A DNA stretch of 64,000 nucleotides from Sepiola atlantica (taxonomy: Eukaryota; Mollusca; Cephalopoda; Sepiida; Sepiolidae): NCBI GenBank assembly GCA_963556195.1, contig OY744522.1:42304763-42368762 (forward strand), given 5' to 3'. The notes beneath the pieces are model-generated. The model made no database searches. It had not been told where the DNA came from and saw only the letters and a list, made by a program, of their open reading frames with translations. Made by a program: the position numbers and the translations under genes. Positions 11,011-21,572 of the stretch are shown one piece after another. Numbering within the stretch: position 1 is the first letter of the stretch; every line of letters starts with the position of its first letter.

Positions 11011-12034
11011 TAGCTTTACTGCCTTGTCTCGTGTATAGTATATGCGTTCAGAGATGACCGTTAATATATCTGCCGTAGATTGTGCTTGCCTAAATGTGAT
11101 TGTCAGAAAGAAGTTTAGCATTAGCGAGGTGCTAGGCTATCGCTAGATTGACTAAAGATTCAAAGAGTTTAGCGAAAAGCGAGAGTAGATTGATTCGGCG
11201 ATAATTTTATGGGTCTGTTCTATCTCCAGATATCTTGGAGACTGGTAATACAGAGTCAATTGTCCAGCTATCAGGGAAGCAAGATTCGGCAAGGCATTTG
11301 TTGGGGCGTTTGAACAGGACAGGGGCCAGTTCATTCAGCAGATAATTTCTTTATTACTATTACTAGTATTAGATCAAGACCACATGTTTGGGAGGTGTCA
11401 AGTTTGTTTTATTATGTCTCGGAAATGAGACGAGGTGATGGTCAGGTTATCAAGTGTGGCTTCAGTATGTAATTAGAAGTGTAGGAGGGAGTGTGTTTCG
11501 GAGTTAAAAGTGGAGTTTAAAGAGCAACGCTACGTAAGTTGCCCAGCCTTATAAGTTGCTATGCAAACAACATCATTGTGTTTGTATAATAATTGATTGC
11601 TCATTGTTCACCACGCTGTTGAATATTTTCTAGAAATCACAAACACCTAGTTTATATGACGTAATGCCTTTTCTAGTCTCTACACCTTCTTTTTGCTTCA
11701 TCTATTACAGTTCTACAATGATTTCTTGCCACTATAAGTTTGTGTCTATTTTAAGCATACTTAAGACGGTTGAATTGTCGGAGTGCTTGCTACTTCTGAG
11801 CAATAGCAGCTGCACAGTTCGATGTTAACCATTGTGAAAAGTGGGGCTTGCTGTAAATTTTTCGCATGGCGACATGTACTTTATTGCTTTCTTTGAACTA
11901 TTTAGTTAACTCATTTGCACCAGGAAGATAAAGAGTTTTACCTCGTGGGCCGTCCCTGATTTGATCTCTGATGGAATTTTAATTAGCCGTTTGTATAATC
12001 TCGTTGTATAAATTAACGGATCATCAGCCTTGGG

Positions 12035-12442
12035 TCAAGATTCTAGGGTTATGTCAATGATTACCACACCGTTATCAGCATTCTCGAGATATATATGGGC
12101 ATCAGTCGCAGAAGCCCCGGGCAGTGAGGTCAAGAACAGGTTGAGAAGTGAGGTCTGCTGGTTCACACAATCAGGGAGACGAGTCGGGAAAGTTACAGTC
12201 TGTGAGAGGGAGTACGCTAAGGAAAAGATATACGCGGAGTTACCAGCCGTATCTGTATAGCTGAAGAATCCATGCCAGTCGTTATGATGTACAATAAAAT
12301 CCCAAAATACATGTATATAGACACTAGAGTCAAGGGATAGTGCTGCATCTATGCTTTCAAAGATAGAGTTTAGCCGGGTACTGTCCTGGGTCGAAGGAGA
12401 TCGGTATAAGTAGCATATGTAACTAACGCTGTGCTGGAATTT
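12035..12442 (-). pseudogene. LINE A endonuclease domain, uninterrupted ~135 codons
   Basis: An open minus-strand frame between a TGA near 12445 and a TGA at 12035-12037 encodes the C-terminal half of an exonuclease-endonuclease-phosphatase domain. CYLYRSPSTQ lies near 12388-12418 and WDFIVHHNDW at 12275-12304, where the family norm is GDFN. A conserved FPTRLPD...SLLNLFLTS segment follows near 12110-12190. The frame lacks a start codon, as expected for an internal fragment. It is the best-preserved protein segment in the window, despite G-to-W and N-to-I changes at the catalytic-site motif. Confidence 0.85.
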
Positions 12443-12570
12443 TCATCTAAAGCACATGTAGGCTTGATCATCTGATTTTAGCCGATGTTCTTTAGTCAAG
12501 GAGAGGTTTTAATGAGCATAAAATCGTAGCCCGTGCATATGTTTATCAGAGTCTTTACAGTAGTGGGGGT

Positions 12571-13457
12571 ATTCAGTCATTTCTCCTCAAGAGCAATTTT
12601 GTTTACTATTCTGTACATTCATCGAACTATTTAATAAATTAATAAATTTTAGAAACTGAAGTTATATTACGGATAATGTTTAATATCTGGAAGTAAATCT
12701 GACCGAAAACCGTTTGTTGCTGACTTTTAGTCGGGTACTTTTCTGGTTTGCCCACCCAGGTCCTATATCGCTAAAATTCGATGTTTTTTTAAAAAATTCC
12801 TTTATATTTCATGTTATTTTTTTTAATATAATATTGATGAAAACAAAAATCTTATTCAAAAGACTGAAGCAACATGTCTTGAACTTTTCTAAATTGTGGC
12901 GTACTCCTTCGTAAAATGTAGCTTTTTTAGAGCTAAGTTAATGGCAAGGTTTTAGACTGACGAATAGACATAGATGAAAAAAGTAGCCCTGAAAAATGTT
13001 TACGAATGCAACGAAATATGACTCTGAAATAAACTGTCCGCCATAATCGATTGGATTCCGGTATAGTTTTTCTCCGACGAAAATAAATTAGCAGAAATCC
13101 CCCCCCCCTCTCATGCGAACAGCTCCACCCTATCAGATCTTGGATAAAACTGCAAATTGATTGTAAATAAACTCATATTTTTCCACAAAAGATAATCCAC
13201 AAGAGAATTCAAATCAATTTTTGCTCTTGTGTTCCCGCCAAATAATAATGAAAAATAATTTAAAAAAAAACGATGTAAATATAAAGCCTTTCATTCGGGA
13301 TTTTCATATTAAAAAATAAATCGAATCATTTTTTAAGTGTTATTCTATATATTTTACCATATTAACACAACTGACATATATTTACTCTAGATATTTTAAT
13401 GAAGATTTAAAACAAATATTTTAAAGCTTCATCTCTCTATATATACAGTTAGGTATG

Positions 13458-13458
<1 letters not shown>
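12571..13458. other. AT-rich DNA; possible resumption of LINE B at its start
   Basis: CAGTCATTTCTCCTCAAGAG near 12571-12590 resembles GAGTCGATTTCTCTTCAAGAG in LINE B at 34978-34998, the point where copy 1 of LINE B is cut by LINE A. If real, it marks the far side of a nested insertion. The rest is AT-rich and unrecognised, with a C9 run near 13100. Confidence 0.35.

Positions 13459-13536
<78 letters not shown>
13459..13536. repeat. (TA)n followed by (GA)n
   Basis: About 16 TA units pass through TGTATA into about 20 GA units. Confidence 0.95.
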
Positions 13537-13538
<2 letters not shown>

Positions 13539-14025
13539 AACAAGCTTTGAGTCATTTTTAACAAAAGAAAAAAAAAGAAAAAAAGAAAATGCAGTTTAAA
13601 TTCCCAGAGAAACAAACTAAATCCCAGATATTGCAGACTTAACATTCGTTGGAAAATTAATAAATAAATAAATAAAAAATAAGTAAATAAAATAAAAAAG
13701 GGGGTTAAGTATCTAACAGTGAAACAAAAACAGGAGACCTTAACTAAAGCGTCTAATATCAACACGGGGATCATCAGCTGTTTACCATGTAACTGTTTCG
13801 GAGATTAAAAAACAGGACAATTATAATATTCATGGCTCTCCAATGGTACTGATTAAACTACCATTTCCCCAATAATCAAGTGTCAAAATAATTCAGCTTA
13901 AAATTTTACTAATATATACATGAATAAATAATTTATATATATATATGTATGTATACATATATATATACATGTATATATATACATGTCTAACTTTACACAT
14001 ATGCACCTAACCCTAATCTAAATAC

Positions 14026-14102
<77 letters not shown>

Positions 14103-14364
14103 TATCTACATATGTATACGTGTCATCCTTCCGGAATCGTCAGTGTAGATATAATTAGTCAAGCCGTTCGCAGGATTTTAACTCAAATTCCGACACTTCA
14201 ACCCACGAAGCAACCGTGAACAACTACAACAATCGGTGAAAGTAAGCAGCCGGCGTCAACAGTGTTCAACTTATGACGGAACATGCATTAAGCTATGATT
14301 TTAAAGGCTGTATTAATAATATTTACTAGAGTGTCCAACCTGAATGAGGAGGCGAAAAATAACG

Positions 14365-14366
<2 letters not shown>
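13537..14366. other. unassigned DNA with (TA)n at 14028-14097
   Basis: AT-rich. It includes TATATG-rich sequence at 13930-13985 and a ~35-unit (TA)n. CACCTAACCCTAATC near 14006 is telomere-like only by chance. Nothing else is recognised. Confidence 0.5.

Positions 14367-14458
<92 letters not shown>
14367..14458. repeat. (TA)n microsatellite
   Basis: About 45 TA units with one AA interruption near the left end. Confidence 0.97.
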
Positions 14459-14460
<2 letters not shown>

Positions 14461-15794
14461 AGATCGAGGGTGACGGAGAGAGAGATCACCTCTAAACTAA
14501 TTACCGAATCATTCTGTATAATGGAATATATATTCTAGGCAACATGGTAAGTACGGTAGGCATATTGTTTTGTAAACTTTTACATTTAGTGTGTGTTCTC
14601 CCAAAGTAGCACTCCTTGATTATTTAAAAATAAGCCAGATACAAAAAGAATTTTAAGGTAAAGATTGCTTCTACGTTTAATTTTAAGTAATATTATGCGA
14701 TCAAATGTTAACCGGAACTATGCGCTAATAATAGTATGCTCGATATAAACTCTTAAACTAATGAACTTATAATTAAGAATTATGTAGTACATATTCTAGG
14801 CAACTTGGTGAGAAACATGAGCATATTTTTCGTAAATTACCCCAACTAAAAACAAAATTGAAAAGCAAGATACGGTTTCTTACCAAATGAATAACGTTTA
14901 GTTACTTTAGTCGTTTAAAGTAAATTACGTTTCATCACTGTAAAACACATATCTGTATCTAATATATCTCTTAGTATAGAAAATATAATGCAACTGAAAC
15001 TGCTACACATAATGTTTACACCTGTCTTTTCTACATTCAATTAATACTTTTGAAATAAATATTTCAAAAATAAATATCGCAGAGTTTCAATCAACAAAAA
15101 CACTCAACTGATTGCACGTAGACCAGACAATCTATAATTTTTGTTTGATTTACGACAATTCTGAAAAAAAAACGATATTCGCATAATCTTACAAAAGTGT
15201 ACTACTTAAAATGGACCATGCCTTTGAAATTTCAAATGTATAATTAAAAAACAAACTGATACCATTTTGAAAAAAATGCATTACTATAAGCACATTTTTT
15301 ACTTAGACTATACATCACACTTCCGTTGATATGTAAACAGCTCAGAAGTTTGAATAAACCTTTAAAATATAGATATAAACAATGGAATGTGAGATAGTTG
15401 GAGTGTTAATTACTTACGAGACACTATCCTCGAGTGTCTTAAGTCTCTCTGTACTGGGGGTGGCAGCACAGCTTGGCATGGGGGATAATTGACCCTACAA
15501 GTAAACCCTGGTCACATATTCAACGTAACATAGTATTAGAAGCATAAATAAGATGCCATGGGAAGAATGGTGCATCTACTCAAAGTGATTCTACCTCAAA
15601 TAACAGCACTCAGCTGCGTACTCCACCAGACTAGATGAACTATTGTCCTGGACTTCGGCCAAAGCAAGAACAGACCACGATAAAGATAATCCATAACATA
15701 GTTTTATAGACAATTGGGAAGAAGGAAAGTAACATTCTCCATTACGTTACTAACTCATGCCTTGAGAGGTAAAGAGAATCTTAAATGAACACTT

Positions 15795-15797
<3 letters not shown>
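14459..15797. other. AT-rich DNA with a short direct repeat
   Basis: ATATTCTAGGCAACATGGTAAG near 14529 and ATTCTAGGCAACTTGGTGAG near 14793 are each followed by GCATATT and a CGTAAA/TGTAAA word. This is a ~265-bp-spaced direct repeat of about 60 bp. The interval 15380-15780 has more balanced composition but no recognisable content. Confidence 0.4.

Positions 15798-15859
<62 letters not shown>
15798..15859. repeat. (TA)n tract left of palindrome
   Basis: About 31 TA units. Together with the tract at 16146-16188 it brackets the perfect palindrome. Confidence 0.96.
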
Positions 15860-15862
<3 letters not shown>

Positions 15863-15929
15863 TTATAATGGAATAATTCCAGGAAGAAATCAGGGTAAGA
15901 GAGCTCAATGTGGTAAACAGAGCAAGAAT

Positions 15930-16145
15930 AACGTAAAATATAATAACACGAAATTACATGATTGTCGATGCAATAATTTATTTCAACCTTGCGGTTTTAT
16001 TCAAGCATCCAACTTGACAATTACAAAAATGTCTCAAAACAGTCTCAAAAATGTAATTGTCAAGTTGGATGCTTGAATAAAACCGCAAGGTTGAAATAAA
16101 TTATTGCATCGACAATCATGTAATTTCGTGTTATTATATTTTACG

Positions 16146-16147
<2 letters not shown>
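15930..16147. mobile_element. perfect foldback element, 96-bp arms
   Basis: Positions 15930-16025 and 16052-16147 appear to be exact reverse complements over 96 bp, with a 26-bp spacer containing a repeated GTCTCAAAA. The right arm ends directly in (TA)n. Each arm contains CTTGAATAA, the hairpin AACC-gcaa-GGTT and GAAAT, a diverged form of the shared hairpin grammar. Perfect arm identity indicates recent formation or gene conversion. There is no coding capacity. Confidence 0.9.

Positions 16148-16188
<41 letters not shown>
16146..16188. repeat. (TA)n tract right of palindrome
   Basis: About 21 TA units starting at the end of the palindrome arm. Confidence 0.96.
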
Positions 16189-16190
<2 letters not shown>

Positions 16191-16892
16191 ATAAATAAAT
16201 CATGTGTTTGTCCCAGGAAGGCGCCCTTGATTGTTGAGAACTTATTGAAGTAAAATAAAAATAAAAGAAATAGAATTGCTTTGCGGAGACAAACTTACTA
16301 TTATATAATAAGCCCAATTTGTAATGTTGCACTTCTAAATTCAGATTTCATGAGGCAAACCTATTACTGTTTAGTCGTAACCAGTGCAGTTATTTTTTAT
16401 TAGTTAAAAGAACGTTCGTCCTACAAAATCAATGTTTGATTCCGGTTCGTCAGTTTTATTGTGCAACGTTGGTATATGTTCATAACAAGAATAAATGTAA
16501 TTCTTTTTAATTCAGTTGAAAAATAATTTCATCATACCGGAATAATTGCCAAAATGATGCGTTTTTAGAAAGGAAAATAAATTACGATGCACTGACGAAT
16601 ACATATTACTCTCCTTTGATTATCCTATTTTCATTCTTTATTTTTAAGAAAACGCAAATGTTGTGTATATTTTATTCGTGTGAATTATTAATGAAAGTAA
16701 GATGAAACCCAGGCAACGATCTAACTAATATAAAATATTATTTCTTGAAGATTTCAATTCTAACGTAAATCATCTAAAGTATGGGTTAAAAACACAACTA
16801 TTGTGATTCAATTGATCTACACTATAATAAGATGTTACAAAAATATTTGGTGTTTGGATATTGTATTTACATAGAAGATGAGTTAAATTGAA
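16189..16892. other. unassigned AT-rich DNA
   Basis: I see no coding, RNA or repeat signal here. Confidence 0.4.
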
Positions 16893-17142
16893 AACCGGTA
16901 ATACCACTTTTTGTGGTATTCGCCCAGCATCGGGCATTTTGCCTTCCACTAAAAGTAGACGTTTATGAGAAATACAAATTCACATACGGTCCCCAGTCAG
17001 CATGTCTATCCTGGTTAGGCGAGATGATATACAGCGCGCAGTATTTCAAATTGGTTACCCACCTTATACTGACCAGGTTCATCGTCGCTTAACTTCGGTG
17101 ATTGAAGGGGAACCGATGTGTCAACTTTATCATGCCGTGTAT
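16893..17142 (-). mobile_element. 5S-rRNA-derived SINE, copy 2
   Basis: Reading the minus strand from 17142: ACACGGCATGAT, then GTTGACACATCGGTTCC, ATCACCGAAGTTAAGCGACG, AACCTGGTCAGTATAAGGTGGG and GCGCGCTGTA near 17032. A body containing CTTTTAGTGGAAGG follows. It finishes with two small hairpins, GCCCGATGCTGGGC and AATACCAC...GTGGTATT, ending near 16895. The terminal hairpins are shared with copy 3. Confidence 0.85.
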
Positions 17143-17180
17143 TTGTATGAAGTTAGCGAACCGTAAAAAAAAGCTATTTC

Positions 17181-17181
<1 letters not shown>

Positions 17182-17220
<39 letters not shown>

Positions 17221-17230
17221 CGATCGATCG
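17182..17230. repeat. (CT)n followed by (GATC)3
   Basis: About 18 CT units end in three and a quarter GATC units, an abrupt compound microsatellite. Confidence 0.95.
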
Positions 17231-17593
17231 TTTTATACAATACTTTTTGGGCTGAGCACTGTGCGCTGCCCAGTTCCTTTTTGCTTACCCTGCACGTTTG
17301 TGTTATATCATCCTATTATTATACTAATTAGTCACTACTTTCCAATGCCAAAAGCCACTCGAGGATAAGAGTTAATAAGATTGTTGGGTGATGAACAATA
17401 ATATTGAAGGTTTGAACGCTATAAATAGAAGGAACAGCATATGGTTACTTAAGAGACTGGTTCGCCTAGTTCTTGTTGTTATTGGACTTAAAGGCGACTA
17501 TGTTGAAAACAAGCAGTTCAGTGGCAATGTGTTGCAAAAATGTGAATTCCTTGTAAAGCAATTCTATTCGTTGTAATTCTGTTTACTTTTTAG

Positions 17594-17960
17594 TATTTAT
17601 TTACTCCTCTCCAGGAGTAAGGCACAAGGCATATTTTATCTTACTCCCAAAAGTAAGATGTGACCCAACGTCGGGTCGGGAAAGTTGGGTTTGAAAAGAC
17701 AGCGCCCGAAAGGTGAGTACTCTGGCCATTAAAAATTGCCTGGGCAGCCCCGTCGGCATTCTCCAGTAGGTGCGCCTCAGGCATTAAGCAATAAATGTAC
17801 TCCTCTCCAAAGAGGGGAGGCGAAGCATGGGAGGGTGGACCTCATAGAACTGCACAGGACAGATCCATAGACCGGCGTAAATCAAGCCCCGAAGGCCAAG
17901 AAAATAGTATCCATCGAAATAGATACTACACTTTGATCTTGGCCACCAGGCCAAGCCCCA
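17594..17960 (-). mobile_element. U2-snRNA-headed SINE-like element, copy 1 (full-length)
   Basis: On the minus strand the element starts near 17960 with GGGGCTTGGCCTGG. It continues with TGGCCAAGATCAAAGTG and TAGTATCT, which is the 5' domain of U2 snRNA including the branch-site-pairing GUAGUA region (17921-17955). Part of the later sequence, GTCCACCCTCCCATGC, is loosely like the U2 3' region, but no AUUUUUGG Sm site is seen. A ~190-bp unrelated tail follows, with CTCCCCTCTTTGGAGAGGAG, GCCGACGGGGCTGCCCAGGC and CATCTTACTTTTGGG, ending in AAATAAATAC. The flanks TGTTTACTTTTTA (17580-17592) and TGTTTGCTTTTAA (17962-17974) look like a target duplication inside LINE C. Confidence 0.75.
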
Positions 17961-18189
17961 GTGTTTGCTTTTAAGTAGACAGAGAAAGGAACGCCAATAT
18001 TTGCAGTTATGGTAGAAGACGAATTCTAACGGTCAACTAGAAATTTCAGCTCAGCTGAGCAATTACCATGGCTATAATCATAGAGTAGAAAAAGACTAGC
18101 AATGTTTCCTTCTGTGATGGAGGGGCTGCAAGTGGGGAAGGAAGAAAGATCATTCTCCGTTTCATTGGGAAGCTGATTTTTTACTCTGT

Positions 18190-18475
18190 CAAGATATATA
18201 CGGTATAATCACGTTGCCACATCGGTTTTGTTTAGATCACTGAAGTAAAACAGATTTGACCCGGTCCACCACCAGATGGGTGAGTGTTTGGGAATACAGG
18301 TGCTGTATGTAGGAGGACATCGAGACCTCCCTGCAAGAACTGCAAAAACCTAACACCGTCATCTCCCCTGGTTACCGCTTGTGAATTTGATATTCCCATG
18401 AAACTTCCTCTGTCGAAGGAAGCCAATTTAACCGCCTAGGGTGAATGCCGCTTCGTTTCTTTGTTTGTTTTCTGT
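18190..18475 (+). mobile_element. 5S-rRNA-derived SINE, copy 4 inside LINE C
   Basis: The plus strand shows TATACGGTATAATCACG, CCACATCGGTTTTG, ATCACTGAAGTAAAACAG, ACCCGGTCC, GATGGGTGAG and GGGAATACAGGTGCTGTA near 18293-18310. A body follows with TGGTTACCGCTTGTGAATTTG and GAAGGAAGCC. The LINE C sequence CTGTCAAGA is split: it appears before the SINE (18186-18194) and again, diverged, after it (TCTCAAGACCAGAAAG near 18477), consistent with insertion and target duplication. This copy is the most diverged in its 5S part. Confidence 0.8.
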
Positions 18476-18530
18476 TCTCAAGACCAGAAAGAGTACTTTG
18501 AGCGGCACCTTCTAAGTGGAACAACAGGAC

Positions 18531-18993
18531 ATAAATAAATAGTTTTACTGAATTCGTGCGGAGTAGATTCGATTCGTTATGATGACCCAGCAGAAGAAGT
18601 AATATTACTCATATTTCACATAGGTCACACTTATCATATTTTCTTACTAATCCGTTGTTCTCACACCAGCCGTTATCAGTCATCTATCGCTCGTAAAAAG
18701 ATGCGATTTTTGGAGTCTGAGTAACAGAAGGTCTACAAGATTTTCCAGTATTCTTTGCTTCTTCTCATCACCATTGCAACTAATTTGATGTGTTCGCATC
18801 AGTCATTTAATAGTAATTTCTCGTTGATAACGGCAATCTATTTTCTCTGAGATTTGAATAGCAATAAACATATTCAGGATTGCAGTAGTGTCTGTGTGCT
18901 TCCAATGAAAGCGTGGATGGTGCTTACCTTACCATGCATTCTTATTTTCTAACCTATGTTGGTACAACTGCATTATTTTATGTGTGGGAATAA
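18531..18993. repeat. family E repeat, copy 2, in unassigned DNA
   Basis: CACACCAGCCGTTATCAGTCAT near 18662, GGAGTCTGAGTAACAGAAGG near 18714 and TTTTCCAGTATT near 18743 match family E at 22680-22760 and 780-840. There is no coding content. Confidence 0.45.
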
Positions 18994-19256
18994 ACGAAAC
19001 GAACTGGTAATACCTAGTGTGGTATTTAGCCCTCGTCGGGCTATGCCGACTTCGTCCCAAGGAGGAAGTTTGCAAGGAATATCAAATTCTTAAGTGGTCC
19101 TTGGCCGCATCTCTATCCTGGTGATGGTTATATAACATAACGCGCCTAGCATTCCCAAATGGTCACCCATATGGTACTGGCCAGGCGACACTTTGCTTAA
19201 GTTCGGTGATCTAACGAGAACCGGTGTGTCAACGCGGTTATGCCGTGTGGGAATAA
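18994..19256 (-). mobile_element. 5S-rRNA-derived SINE, copy 3 with target duplication
   Basis: Minus strand from ~19250: CACGGCATAACCGCG, TTGACACACCGGTTCTCG, ATCACCGAACTTAAGCAAAG, TGTCGCCTGGCCAGTACC, GGGTGACCATTTGGGAATGC. The body follows with GACGAAGTCGGCATAGCCCG and terminal AATACCACACTAGGTATTACC near 19004. The 12-mer GTGTGGGAATAA is present at 18982-18993 and again at 19245-19256, flanking the element. It is a credible 12-bp target duplication that partly overlaps the SINE's first bases. Confidence 0.87.
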
Positions 19257-21572
19257 GTCTATAGTATTTTATTATGCATTCACCCATCTAATCATATATC
19301 TCTTGACCCTCTCTACTTCTTGGGTTTAGCTCAGTATCATCTACTTATGTCGATTGGTTTATTAACTGTAGGATGTTTCGTATATGTCACGTTTCTTCGC
19401 CAGTTTTGTAGTTTGAATGGAGTCAATTTTTCCTTTAACTCAAATTTTCTCTAAACTCTTTTCAAGTTTTTTTTCTGAAATTCCTACAATTATTACATTC
19501 GCCGAAGCGATGGTTATGTGTTCGACTGAGTTTGTGTGTTTGTTTGTCAACAGCTTAGCGTACATATCGCTTAACGAATCGTCATCAACCTTGCTAAAAA
19601 CAATCGGTCCTTGTCTAACTTAAATATCCAAGAATGAAATTACTTCTTAATAGAAGATCAAGATCAAAACTAAAAAAAAATCAAAGTTACACTTTGGGCG
19701 ATAACTGTTCTGTTCAGGATAGAAATTCACAACCTGCAACATAATTTAGCTAATTAAGTCACGCGTCTTATATGAACTTGATTTTTGATGCTGATCATGA
19801 AAAGTTACGTCACGTTTGAAATTTTCAGGGAATTTCGACTTTCGATATTTCCAAATTTAATGTATAGATCCGATACTCTTTGATAACCACCATGCAAAAG
19901 TTTGGCCTGATTAAATAAATAGTATTGGATGTATCACCGTTACCATGGCATAACTTCGAGAATACATCATATGATAGTAAGGCCCATCCTTACGTTGTCA
20001 GGCGGAAATATGTAGTCTTACGACTGACTTATATTTTCGATATTACAATAGTTGTCTGCGAGTTCCATATTATATTCGGCTTTGTAAAAAGTTACATGTA
20101 TTTAATTAGTGTGTGTGTTCGCTGGAGCTTCACACTGTTATGTGATGGGACGGTGAAATATAATATTTCGATGTTTCTTTTTCTCTTTTTGTTGACGATT
20201 TGTTACGTTTTCACTTACTGGTGCCTGCATAAGACATTGTACACCCTCCGGAAACTCAGGTTGAATATCGTCGGTGGATAAAATCACTCGGATTTATAGA
20301 AAATGTTTAAGAACAGTCACAAAAAATCAGAGAAACTGGTTACTTGAGTATGCATGTTAGGCACATCTCTGCTTGAAGTGTCGCCAGAAAAGAGACAGAA
20401 AAGTCTTCGCTCGGAAGTCACGTGTTCGCGACTTTCGTTCTGGTCCCTTAAACTCTTTCATTCAAACACCGGTTTTTGTTATGTAACATCGTGTCTGCTT
20501 TTCCACCTTGTGCCAGTTTGTCTGGTTGTATTTAATTTTGCGAGACGATTTTATCACTTTAATTTTTAAATAATGGATTTTATTGTGTTTGTACTATTTG
20601 TCTGTTTGTTGAAAATTTAGTCGTTTGCGCAGTTGCTAGTGATCTACCCCCTTCATACACACTTATGTCTGCTTTTATATTCTATTTGGCCAGCGTGCTT
20701 AATTCTCTGTGTATGTGGTGTAGCGTTTCGGCTATTCGTCCGTACAGTCTATATATTCTATTTTTCTGGGTCTTGTCTCTCTAACATAACTCAGGGGTGA
20801 TTTGGAAAACAAGATCTATTAATATTCTGTTGGTTAATAGAATAATACTTTGTCGCAATAGAGACGAAAACGAGCACATACCAACTTCAAAGCTTCGTGT
20901 GTAAGACAACTGTTTTTTTTTCTTTTCAGAGGAAAAAAAACTCGTGTTCATAATGGCAGACGTTTCTAATTGGAACTAATTTGCATGCGTGAGAAACTAA
21001 TTTGCATGTATAAAATTGAGTTTTGGACAGCTAAGAGAAAATGTTGGTGTTAAAAATTAATCATTGTATTAGGGTGTTGTTTGAAGATTTATTTCTGAAG
21101 TTTAAACCGTCATTGAAACTCAGTAACGTATCCAGGATGTTTACATAAATCTGTTTGTCTTACAATATTTTCGTGAACAAGTCGCCAGTTCAGACTAAGA
21201 ACGGTAATAGCGTGAAATATTTTCAGATTAAATTAGTTGAATTCAAAAGTGCACTTAAAAAAATAGGAAATGATATAATTTTTGGTAACCATCGGGTAAA
21301 ATATTTAACAGGATTTAGCTTGTATTATATCAATGATGTATATGTTCTGTGCAAAAAAAACAAAAAAAATATATATGTTGGATTGAGGAGATAGTTAGAG
21401 GAATTTGATGCACCAGCGCCATTCCAAACAACTAATAATGACAACATATACGTACGTTTGTTCAAGGTTATTGGAGAACAGAATGTATATGCATTCTCAT
21501 TGTGATTATAGACTTAGAGATATTCGCAATGTGTTATCTCATCGGGACCAGACAGCGTTATCTTTTTGGTAT
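19257..21572. other. unassigned DNA, no supported gene
   Basis: Balanced to AT-rich sequence of more than 2 kb without recognised repeats. The 118-codon frame 19925-20281 is hydrophobic, with a possible membrane-like stretch near its end, but shows no family signature. The 79-codon frame 21155-21394 is similarly uninformative. If a host exon exists in the window, this relatively repeat-free block is one place to look. Confidence 0.35.

Larger units (their letters stand above)
9908..12570 (-). mobile_element. Jockey/CR1-type LINE family A, long copy 1
   Basis: Minus-strand non-LTR retrotransposon of about 2.7 kb. In order it has an apurinic-type endonuclease with YRSPS and a GDFN-like block, a linker with KPHFSQWL, and a reverse transcriptase with DxxKAF-like, GVPQxS and FADD motifs. 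It ends with a MEYCRHIWSGA-like block, a FYSN...LWNS-type region (better kept in other copies), and a T run at 9911-9919 corresponding to a short 3' poly-A. It contains stops and frameshifts and lacks any upstream ORF1. Shorter copies lie at 26600-27060, 32982-33375 and 51620-52085. Confidence 0.85.
17338..18530 (-). mobile_element. LINE family C copy carrying two SINE-like insertions
   Basis: The segment 17338-17593 matches the 3' end of LINE C: GCCACTCGAGGATAAG, then GGCGACTATGTTG near 17491, the reverse complement of the NMVVF/NMDVF-coding block. The segments 17961-18192 and 18476-18530 match its RT C-terminal part, including GAGTAGAAAAAGACTAGCAA near 18083 and CTGTCAAGA...AGAAAGAGT across 18186-18492. 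Compare 49210-50300 (same strand) and 58540-59155 (opposite strand). The gaps are filled by a U2-headed element and a 5S-headed SINE, so I interpret this as one LINE copy interrupted twice. Confidence 0.65.

Noticed and set aside
17921..17960. Functional U2 snRNA gene
   Set aside because: No Sm site or full-length U2 body is seen, and the U2-like part is fused to a repeated tail inside a LINE.
19925..20281. 118-codon hydrophobic ORF
   Set aside because: Hydrophobicity is expected in AT-rich frames, and there are no family motifs or gene structure.
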